A stretch of DNA of 10,079 nucleotides, taken from contig CALGEM010000253.1 of the NCBI GenBank assembly GCA_937881505.1, forward strand, positions 1 to 10,079, written 5' to 3'. How positions within the stretch are numbered: the first letter of the stretch is position 1; every line of letters starts with the position of its first letter. Below the pieces are notes generated by a model. It was not told the DNA's origin, searched no databases, and saw only the letters and a program-made list of their open reading frames with translations. The DNA is from an uncultured euryarchaeote. GTDB taxonomy: Archaea > Thermoplasmatota > Poseidoniia > Poseidoniales > Poseidoniaceae. The position numbers and the translations under genes are program-made. This document shows positions 1-5,745 of the stretch, piece by piece.

Positions 1-23
1 ATCGTGGCTCAACTGAGTCGGAT

Positions 24-1235
24 TCAGTCTTCAGAATCGTCGTTCACAGCGTCGAATTTCTCCCGCATGGTCGGGTTGTTGCGGGTCAATTTCTTCACCG
101 AGAGGTCCTGAGCTTTGTCGTTGGCCAGTCGGTAGTTGTTGCCGGATTTGAGCAGTTGTTCCTTGGTCTTCTGCAACTCGTCGATGGATTTGTCAATCCG
201 CTTGATGGCCTCCATGAATTGGCGTGAGGCGAGGTCGTAGTTTCGGCTGAACTTCTCTTGGAAGTCCTTGAGGTCGGCCTCGAAGTTCTCAACGTCGATG
301 TTCTGCGACCGGATGACCGCCAACTCGTTTCGGATTTCAATCGACTTCAGGGCAGCGTTGCGCAGAAGCGTGATGATGGGGATGAAGAATTGCGGGCGAA
401 CCACGTACATCTTCTCGTACTTGTGTGACATATCGGCGATGCCGTTGTACAACTCGTTGTCCGGTTCCAACATGGACACCAGCACGGCGTATTCGCACCC
501 CTTTGCCTTGCGGTCCTTGTCGAGTTTTTCGAGGAAATCTTCGTTTTTCTTCTTGGTCTTGGTCGTCTCGCCTTCGTTCTTCATCTCGAACATGATGCTG
601 ATGAATTCAACATCGTTTTCGTCGGCCTCTTTGAAGATGTAATCGCCTTTCGTGCCTCCAGAGGCGTCGTTGTCCTTCTCAAAGTAGGCGGTAGGGAAGG
701 CGGTTGGTCGGAGTTTGTTGAATTCGAGTTCGCAGTGTTGCTCCAGCGTTTCACCGAGCATCTTGGTGCTGAGCTTCATCTTCATCTCTTTGCGAAGTTC
801 GATTTCTTCCTCTTTCATCTGGATGATTTTGTCCCGTGTGTTGAGCTCCAACTGGTGCTTTTCCACCAAGGTCTTCTCCATGAGGGCCTTTTCGGTATCG
901 GCGTTGTTCACCTTGTTTTGCAGGTCTGAGATTTGGGTTTGCAGGGGCGTCTTTGCTTCATTCACCGCCATTTGCTTCTCCATTTCTTTCTTCTCAAGTT
1001 CGCCTTTGAGACGCTGAATCTGCTTCTCTTTGTTGGCGTATTCCTCGTCCTTCTTCTTGCTCATGTTTGATTCGGCCAGTTCGATGGCGAGTTCGTGCGT
1101 GCGCTTGGCTTCTTCCAAGCGGGTGTTGAGTTCGGCTTCAAATTCAGCGCTTCGAACTTGGCTCAGGATGGAGGCATAACCCGCCGCATCCATTTCGAAA
1201 ACTTGCTTGCAATTCGGGCATTCGATGTCGCTCAT
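24..1235 (-). CDS. DUF2130 family coiled-coil protein, possible nuclease-like core
   Basis: About 403 aa. A Cys-x2-Cys pair (C6, C9) opens the protein like half a zinc ribbon. A highly charged coiled coil follows at roughly residues 25-155, then the conserved DUF2130 core at about 161-293, then a second helical coiled-coil stretch to about 363. I recognise the family from core blocks such as FEKDND, GTKGD, FEMKNE, KNEDFLEKLDKDR and YVVRPQFF. In the core, G197-D198 followed by E217-M-K219 resembles the D...E-x-K active-site pattern of PD-(D/E)XK nucleases; a catalytic role is inference. I chose the ATG at 1235 because the CPNC block follows at once; an in-frame ATG at 1262 would add nine residues. 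Neither has a clear Shine-Dalgarno. It is the last gene of the minus-strand run, 44 nt after the SAP-domain gene. Family assignment is firm, function is not known. Confidence 0.85.
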   Translation of the reverse strand: MSDIECPNCKQVFEMDAAGYASILSQVRSAEFEAELNTRLEEAKRTHELAIELAESNMSKKKDEEYANKEKQIQRLKGELEKKEMEKQMAVNEAKTPLQTQISDLQNKVNNADTEKALMEKTLVEKHQLELNTRDKIIQMKEEEIELRKEMKMKLSTKMLGETLEQHCELEFNKLRPTAFPTAYFEKDNDASGGTKGDYIFKEADENDVEFISIMFEMKNEGETTKTKKKNEDFLEKLDKDRKAKGCEYAVLVSMLEPDNELYNGIADMSHKYEKMYVVRPQFFIPIITLLRNAALKSIEIRNELAVIRSQNIDVENFEADLKDFQEKFSRNYDLASRQFMEAIKRIDKSIDELQKTKEQLLKSGNNYRLANDKAQDLSVKKLTRNNPTMREKFDAVNDDSED

Positions 1236-1279
1236 GTCCCCAACCAATCGCCTAGGGTACATAAGGAATCAGCGAGGCT

Positions 1280-2980
1280 TCACGAATCTGTTTCCGTGAG
1301 CACCTGGAGTTCAGCCTCAACAACCTCACCGAAGTAGAGGCCGTCAAACGGCGTGACCCTTACGCTGAGTACAGAGTCGTTGCTCAAATCAGCCGAGTAG
1401 GTGCTCGTGTTGGCCATGTATGTTCCGTTGAGGTACCAGGCGTAGGAGGAGGTGTCGTTATCGCCTTGGGCGTCGATGAAGAGGTAATCCACGCTGTAGG
1501 TTGTGTTACCGCTTCCGTCCTCGGATGCAGTGCTGTTGATGGTCGCATTCTGGATGACCGGTGTTTGGTTGGTCCACTCGGCTTCGGTGATGACAATACC
1601 CGTTGGCATGTAAACGGCGAACGGGCTGTCGCCTCCTGGCAGCAGGCTGTCAAACGTGTCGTTGCCACCACCAAGAGCGAGCGTGAAACCGTTCCAGACA
1701 GCTAAATGGTCAGCGGTGAAGACGTCGCCGGGAGCAGGGTCGCCGTAAACGCTCATGTTAGCGCCGAAGGTGGACGAACCGAGATAGGCCATGGTCGGCA
1801 CGCCGGGGTGGCTCCAGAGGTAGCCGGTGGGGGCGTGCTCAACGATGCCGCTTGGCATGTAGACGGCAAAGGGACTTCCTCCACCGGGGAGCAAGTCAGC
1901 GAAGGAATCGGTACCCCCACCGGGGAACATGGCCCCGAATCCATTCCACACAGCGAGGTGCTCTTCGGTGAACACGTCGCCTGCGACAGGGTCGCCGTAG
2001 ACGCTCATGTTGGCGTTGAAGGTCGTCGCTCCGAGGTAGGCCATCGTGTCAATACCGGCTTGGGTCCAGAGGAAGCCCGTGGGTTTGTGGCCAACGATTC
2101 CGGCGGGCATGTAGATGGCGAAGGGGCTGTTACCGCCGGGAAGAAGGTCCTCAAAGGTGTCATTCCCGCCACCGGGGAAGGCGGCTGCAAACCCGTTCCA
2201 AATTCCCAAATGCTGCTGCGTAAATTCATCTCCGGCAACAGGGTCACCGTAGACGCTCATGTTGGCGTTGAAGGTGCTTGCACCAAGGTAGGCCATTGTA
2301 TCGATGCCGGCTTGCGTCCAGACAAAACCGGTGTGGTTGCCGTCTGAAACAACATTACCAACAAGACTAGCGATCCATTCATCCATCTCTTCTTGCCACC
2401 AATCGGGCGAGACATCAAGGAATTCTGCGCACTCGATGTTCGCTTCGTTGGTCGGGTCGTATTCTGTATCGTTGCCGTTGCCAATGGAGTAGTAGGTGAT
2501 GTGAATACAATCGACAGTTTTCTTGTCGCTACCCTCGTACGAGAAGTGATCCCGATAGTAATCTTGGAAGCCGTAGCCGAACATCAGAAGAAACACGGTG
2601 GCGAGGGTGGCCAGGAACACTTTGGCATTGGTACCACCCGCCACAAAGCGACGCGTGGGCAGTTCGTTGAACACAATGTGCTCGGCAGAATCCTTCAATG
2701 TCTTCGCTCCTTCGTCCACGGATACATCAGCAGTGCCTTCGTTTTGGCTGGTCTCCGTGTCCTTTGGCTCCATGACCTGCACGCCTTCGCCCTCTTCCGG
2801 GGTATGGTAGAGCACATCTTCCAATCGGTTCGTTTCTTGGTCGTAGATGTCTTTCTTATGTTGAATAATGCGTAGGGTGAGTTCTTTTTTGGTGCCGGAT
2901 GTTGAAAGGTCAAGGCCTTTGGCCATCTCGACCAAGGCATCTTTCTTGAGTTTCATCAATTCGCCTTCTGCAGGAATCAC
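1280..2980 (-). CDS. SAP/HeH-domain single-pass membrane protein with outer tandem repeats
   Basis: 566 aa. Residues about 9-43 form a SAP/HeH-like helix-extension-helix (LKKDALVEMAKGLDLS...GTKKELTLRI), a fold that usually binds DNA or RNA. An acidic linker (about 45-100) leads to a basic patch (RR at 110-111) and one transmembrane helix at about 119-137. By the positive-inside rule the SAP domain faces the cytoplasm and the rest is outside. Outside are three tandem repeats (217-300, 301-384, 385-466) and an Ig/PKD-like tail (about 470-560) rich in N-x-S/T sequons (NQT, NAT, NST, NTT, NDT, NGT). The chosen start is GTG 2980, whose GTGA overlaps the stop of the upstream gene by 4 nt and implies translational coupling. 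ATG 2956 (residue 9) is an alternative that keeps the SAP domain. The architecture is clear; the role is unknown. Confidence 0.85.
   Translation of the reverse strand: MIPAEGELMKLKKDALVEMAKGLDLSTSGTKKELTLRIIQHKKDIYDQETNRLEDVLYHTPEEGEGVQVMEPKDTETSQNEGTADVSVDEGAKTLKDSAEHIVFNELPTRRFVAGGTNAKVFLATLATVFLLMFGYGFQDYYRDHFSYEGSDKKTVDCIHITYYSIGNGNDTEYDPTNEANIECAEFLDVSPDWWQEEMDEWIASLVGNVVSDGNHTGFVWTQAGIDTMAYLGASTFNANMSVYGDPVAGDEFTQQHLGIWNGFAAAFPGGGNDTFEDLLPGGNSPFAIYMPAGIVGHKPTGFLWTQAGIDTMAYLGATTFNANMSVYGDPVAGDVFTEEHLAVWNGFGAMFPGGGTDSFADLLPGGGSPFAVYMPSGIVEHAPTGYLWSHPGVPTMAYLGSSTFGANMSVYGDPAPGDVFTADHLAVWNGFTLALGGGNDTFDSLLPGGDSPFAVYMPTGIVITEAEWTNQTPVIQNATINSTASEDGSGNTTYSVDYLFIDAQGDNDTSSYAWYLNGTYMANTSTYSADLSNDSVLSVRVTPFDGLYFGEVVEAELQVLTETDS
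1583..2332 (-). repeat. Three tandem ~252-bp repeats coding 84-aa extracellular units
   Basis: Within the SAP-domain gene, units lie at 2332-2081, 2080-1829 and 1828-1583. The first two are exactly 84 codons; the third is one residue shorter around its GGG turn. Each runs TG(F/Y)(V/L)W-x-(Q/H)-(A/P)-G, then T-M-A-Y-L-G, then the strongly conserved N-M-S-V-Y-G-D-P, then F-T-x-x-H-L-x-x-W-N-G-F, then LLPGG-x-SPFA-x-YMP-x-GIV. The A-N-M-S block keeps a glycosylation sequon in all three copies. Near-identity of long blocks suggests fairly recent duplication or gene conversion. I do not recognise a named domain. Confidence 0.88.
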
Positions 2981-4302
2981 CAGATCACCCCCGCCAAGAG
3001 TTTGATGACAAACGGCACCCCAATCATCAGGTTCACGCCGATCATCATCTTCCGTTCATCCCCGGGCCAAGCCCACGAGATGGTTTTCATTTCTTCATCG
3101 GGTTCAAGGGCATCAATGAGGTAGCGTTCCCAACCCGTGGCCAGCACCAAACCGCAGGCCACGGCGAGCAGAATATCAGGCACGGGAATGATGATTTCAA
3201 GCAGCGTGGTGAATACAGCAGTGATGGCCACCATCACACCGAGGGCAACGATGCGCAGGATTTTCTTGTCGCGCTCGGTTTCGATGGTGATGAGACCGAA
3301 TTTCACAGCGTGGAGCAAGGCGATGGTCGGGTAGATGAGATGGAAGGTGAAACCATCGCTAAGGGCTGAAATGATGGCTGCGTTCTCGTCCACTGGAGAT
3401 TCCCACATGGTCCATGTGGCGTATTCGGAAACATAGGCAAAATGGCGGAAGAAAATCAGCAACCAGATGAACAAGATGTACCCCGAAAACACGGTGGCAA
3501 GACTCACGGGATGCTCTTTTCGGTAGGCCTTGATGAGGTGATAGATGGCACCGATACCGAATCCAATCATGATGATGGAAAAGACGCCGAGAATGAACGT
3601 CATCTCAACGAGTGTAATCACGGCGTAATTGTAGCCGGCGCTTGCCCCGGAAAAATTGACGGTGGGGAATGTCCACCAAGCATTGGCTGTTCCGGCGAGG
3701 AAACCGATTGAACGGAACACCATGTTGTCCATGACAACAGCGATGGTGCCGAGCGCGAAATAACCCGAACGACGCATAGCCAACGCCTCCTCACTGTCAT
3801 CTTCAAGAGAGGGGGGGAAAAGCAGGAATCGGAGTCCAACGCTGAAACACACCAGGCCAGCCAGCATCAAGAAAGCGGGCAAAAGTAGCGAGTTGTAGTG
3901 AGGGTCAGCGTCCGTTGCGAGGGCTGTGCGGTCAATGTACGAGAAGAGCAGTACAATAACGCCGAGGGCAGTGATTTGCCACCCCTTGCGCAGGAATGGA
4001 ATGGGCACGAGCAACATCAGAAACAGGTGGATGTAATAGAAATTCAGCGATGATCCGTACGCCGAGGCCTCAACGACCCAATTTGCAACGTTGGGATCAT
4101 CAATGCCGGTGGCTGGAACAAGTTCCTGCAAGCGACGCAAAATGAAGTAGAGCAGGAGCCAAATCACGAGCGATGCCCCCATTTTCCGGTCCCAAGTACG
4201 GTCATCGTTGAGGTCTCGAAGATGGAAATACGAAATGAAAAACAAAACGAAGACGCTCAAGACGAGGCCGATGTCATCCAAGAGGTCCAAACTTTCGCTC
4301 AT
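2977..4302 (-). CDS. Polytopic membrane protein of unknown function
   Basis: About 441 aa with roughly 10-12 hydrophobic helices over its whole length (for example about 8-26, 41-57, 87-122, 139-162, 180-198, 224-255, 268-287, 349-371, 374-390, 420-438, numbered from the chosen start). Conserved-looking polar spots inside or next to helices include an FFRHFAY block and Asp/Arg in MDNMVFR, but I do not recognise a transporter or enzyme family. The ATG at 4302 was chosen over an upstream in-frame ATG at 4365: a TATA-like box at 4326-4335 lies about 28 nt upstream, as expected for a leaderless mRNA, and the longer form would span that promoter. It is the first gene of the minus-strand run and is translationally coupled (4-nt overlap) to the SAP-domain gene, hinting at a joint membrane complex. 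Confidence 0.75.
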   Translation of the reverse strand: MSESLDLLDDIGLVLSVFVLFFISYFHLRDLNDDRTWDRKMGASLVIWLLLYFILRRLQELVPATGIDDPNVANWVVEASAYGSSLNFYYIHLFLMLLVPIPFLRKGWQITALGVIVLLFSYIDRTALATDADPHYNSLLLPAFLMLAGLVCFSVGLRFLLFPPSLEDDSEEALAMRRSGYFALGTIAVVMDNMVFRSIGFLAGTANAWWTFPTVNFSGASAGYNYAVITLVEMTFILGVFSIIMIGFGIGAIYHLIKAYRKEHPVSLATVFSGYILFIWLLIFFRHFAYVSEYATWTMWESPVDENAAIISALSDGFTFHLIYPTIALLHAVKFGLITIETERDKKILRIVALGVMVAITAVFTTLLEIIIPVPDILLAVACGLVLATGWERYLIDALEPDEEMKTISWAWPGDERKMMIGVNLMIGVPFVIKLLAGVIW

Positions 4303-4325
4303 GAAATTCAATCCACTCAATCGCC

Positions 4326-4335
4326 TATAATATTT
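4326..4335 (-). promoter_or_regulatory. TATA box for the membrane-protein operon
   Basis: On the minus strand this reads AAATATTATA, centred about 28 nt before the A of the ATG at 4302. That is the usual archaeal TATA-to-start distance, so the transcript is probably leaderless. On the plus strand the same block reads TATAATATTT and could also serve the divergent lipoprotein gene, leaving a leader of roughly 90 nt. Seen in sequence; promoter activity is inferred. Confidence 0.6.
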
Positions 4336-4433
4336 CCAACGACGCAAGCGAAAAATTGGCCGCAATCAATTGTTACAGGACGAACGGAGATTCTTTCCAA
4401 TCCAACCATGCGGCTTAAGCATGAGCCGAGTTT

Positions 4434-4440
4434 GGGAGGA
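4434..4440 (+). promoter_or_regulatory. Shine-Dalgarno that decides the lipoprotein start
   Basis: GGGAGGA lies 3 nt before a GTG codon at 4444 (4 nt from the GGAGG core). No comparable site precedes the in-frame ATG at 4408. The GTG start also leaves a compact lipoprotein signal peptide with its Cys at residue 20. Confidence 0.6.
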
Positions 4441-4443
4441 ACC

Positions 4444-5229
4444 GTGCGCCTCTCACCCGCATTGGTTGTTTGCATCATGCTCTCGGGCATGCTAGCGGGT
4501 TGCCTCGGGGGGAACCTCGAAAACGACTTTGTCTACCCCGACGATGTCTGGTACGCTTCCACCAACGCGACCATCGTCGAGGTGTGGGAAGACGGCGACC
4601 TGGTGGAGACGAATTACCCCGTTCTGTCCTTTGATTTCAATGAGTCCAACGCACCGTCGCCCTTTGTTGCCTACTCGGTCCGGGGTACGCACGTCGATGA
4701 AACGGTGGATGCCTCTCAAACGACCGTGGTCGAGGTGGAATTCAAACACCATGGCTTCCATGCACTGGACCTCATCGCAGATTACCAGGACACGCCCGAT
4801 GAGCGCGGTACCGACTCACGTCATCTCAACGAGATCGTCGTTCGCATTGAAAAACACATCATTTGGCGTGAATCGGCCACCAACGACCCTCTGACCATGC
4901 CGCTCGACACCCGTCGGGAGGTGGGTGATGAAACCGCCAGCGTCATCGTCATTGAGTCTACGGTTCACAATCCAGAACTCATCAACAACATCGGGGGTGG
5001 ACAAGAAGTGGAGGTGTCGTGGGCGCTCATCGATGAGACTCAGGAAGCCTGCCAGTCACAGCCAGGCACGGTGGAAGAGGGCGGCTCAGCATCTTGGAAA
5101 ACGGTGCATTTCAACACCGACGAAGTCCACGAACTCCGAGTGAATTACGAAGAAGGTCAGGACACTATTGAAATTGAACAAAGCGTGGCAATTCAGTACG
5201 AATCGTTGGAAACGCCACCGAATGCTTGA
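4444..5229 (+). CDS. Secreted lipoprotein of unknown function
   Basis: About 261 aa. From the GTG start the protein opens with a short basic n-region (M-R-L), a hydrophobic stretch and the lipobox L-A-G-C (Cys 20), so it should be lipid-anchored on the outer face of the membrane. The mature part is acidic and looks beta-rich: blocks such as TTVVEVEFKHHG, IVVRIEKHIIW, ASVIVIESTVHN and QEVEVSWALIDE alternate hydrophobic and polar residues, as in Ig-like or jelly-roll domains. I do not recognise the family. An alternative ATG at 4408 would lengthen the signal peptide by 12 residues. It has a divergent 141-bp gap to the membrane-protein operon and converges on the NikR-like gene with only 3 bp between the stops. 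No metal-binding motif links it clearly to the zinc locus. Confidence 0.75.
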   Translation: MRLSPALVVCIMLSGMLAGCLGGNLENDFVYPDDVWYASTNATIVEVWEDGDLVETNYPVLSFDFNESNAPSPFVAYSVRGTHVDETVDASQTTVVEVEFKHHGFHALDLIADYQDTPDERGTDSRHLNEIVVRIEKHIIWRESATNDPLTMPLDTRREVGDETASVIVIESTVHNPELINNIGGGQEVEVSWALIDETQEACQSQPGTVEEGGSASWKTVHFNTDEVHELRVNYEEGQDTIEIEQSVAIQYESLETPPNA

Positions 5230-5232
5230 GCC

Positions 5233-5658
5233 TCAGCAACACCCGTCTTTGCGGAATGGAGCTGAGACGAAGGTCACCTTGTCGACGTTCGCCGTGTTTT
5301 GTAGCATTTCAATGGTGCTTCGGAAGGACGCCGCTGTGCCTATGGCGTGGAGAACATCCACACAGGTGTGGCTGTGAGCGAGACAACTGTGGTTATATGA
5401 AGTGACATTGAGTTTGTCTGAGTGTCGGATATCAAGGAGCTTACTTTCGGCCTCGTGTTGATAATAGACCACAAGATGACCTTCAACCACTTCGTCTTCA
5501 TCCATGTCGGCCAATTCGCCACGTCGCTTCATCTCGGAGAAGGCTGCGGCAGCATCCCGCATAAACCGACTGCGGTTTTGGTAGCCCGAATCGGCCATCA
5601 ACTGGTCAAGACTTCCTGCAAAGTTGTCATCGACACTGAATGAGATGATTTTGCTCAT
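5233..5658 (-). CDS. NikR-like ribbon-helix-helix metal-responsive regulator
   Basis: About 141 aa, the usual NikR length. Residues 1-43 (SKIISFSVDDNF...SGYQNRSRFMRDAAAAF) form a ribbon-helix-helix DNA-binding domain. Residues about 57-135 align with the NikR C-terminal regulatory domain, beginning EGHLVVYYQHE. From memory, E. coli NikR binds nickel with H76, H87, H89 and C95. Here H79 and H90 keep the 11-residue spacing, C92 stands where H89 would be, and C99 takes the C95 place after a one-residue insertion. H95, H97 and a terminal Cys-Cys are extra candidate ligands. ATG 5658 was chosen over ATG 5676 because a TATA-like box lies 28 nt upstream and the fold starts there. Divergent from znuA over a palindrome, so it probably represses zinc uptake and itself. 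Zn rather than Ni specificity is inferred from context. Confidence 0.82.
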   Translation of the reverse strand: MSKIISFSVDDNFAGSLDQLMADSGYQNRSRFMRDAAAAFSEMKRRGELADMDEDEVVEGHLVVYYQHEAESKLLDIRHSDKLNVTSYNHSCLAHSHTCVDVLHAIGTAASFRSTIEMLQNTANVDKVTFVSAPFRKDGCC

Positions 5659-5682
5659 GTTTCCCCGTGCCGGCACTCATTC

Positions 5683-5692
5683 ATAATAATTT
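5683..5692 (-). promoter_or_regulatory. TATA box for the NikR-like gene
   Basis: On the minus strand the block reads AAATTATTAT, centred about 28-29 nt upstream of the ATG at 5658, which fits a leaderless start. It coincides with the left arm of the inverted repeat at 5684-5710, so regulator binding there would block TBP and give autorepression. Confidence 0.55.
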
Positions 5693-5710
5693 CTAGATTT
5701 CTAATTATTA
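5684..5710. promoter_or_regulatory. Candidate operator: perfect 8-bp inverted repeat
   Basis: TAATAATT (5684-5691) and AATTATTA (5703-5710) are exact reverse complements separated by 11 bp, 27 bp in total. The E. coli NikR operator, as I recall it, is two 6-bp half-sites with a 16-bp gap, 28 bp in total, so the overall span is similar. The site lies between two divergent metal-homeostasis genes, covers the regulator's TATA box and ends 8 bp before the znuA TATA box. A 7-bp direct repeat ATTTCTA (5689-5695 and 5697-5703) is embedded. In AT-rich promoter DNA such arms can arise by chance, hence moderate confidence. Confidence 0.5.
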
Positions 5711-5717
5711 GGATTTG

Positions 5718-5726
5718 TTATATATG
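5718..5726 (+). promoter_or_regulatory. TATA box for znuA
   Basis: TTATATATG, centred about 24 nt before the ATG at 5746, again consistent with a leaderless or nearly leaderless transcript. No Shine-Dalgarno precedes znuA, unlike znuC and znuB. Confidence 0.6.
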
Positions 5727-5745
5727 TAATAGCAAAGCGAAACCC

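Noticed and set aside
12..28. Hairpin ACTGAGT-CGG-ATTCAGT at the end of the DUF2130 gene.
   Set aside because: Short stem with a wobble pair and no T-run; archaeal termination usually relies on T-tracts, so I do not call it a terminator.
1236..1268. Internal promoter before the DUF2130 gene (CTTATG on the minus strand about 27 nt upstream of 1235).
   Set aside because: Only a weak AT match in GC-rich DNA; the tight spacing to the upstream gene makes co-transcription simpler.
1706..2347. Plus-strand open frame of about 213 codons with internal repeats.
   Set aside because: It mirrors the three repeats of the minus-strand SAP-domain gene, so its repetitiveness is inherited; no start signal or domain.
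2393..2875. Plus-strand open frame of 160 codons.
   Set aside because: Lies wholly opposite the SAP and transmembrane part of a convincing minus-strand gene; product has no recognisable feature.
5716..5730. AT-rich run considered as a replication origin or insertion site.
   Set aside because: It is short and fully explained by divergent TATA boxes and the palindrome; no replication genes or direct-repeat boundaries nearby.
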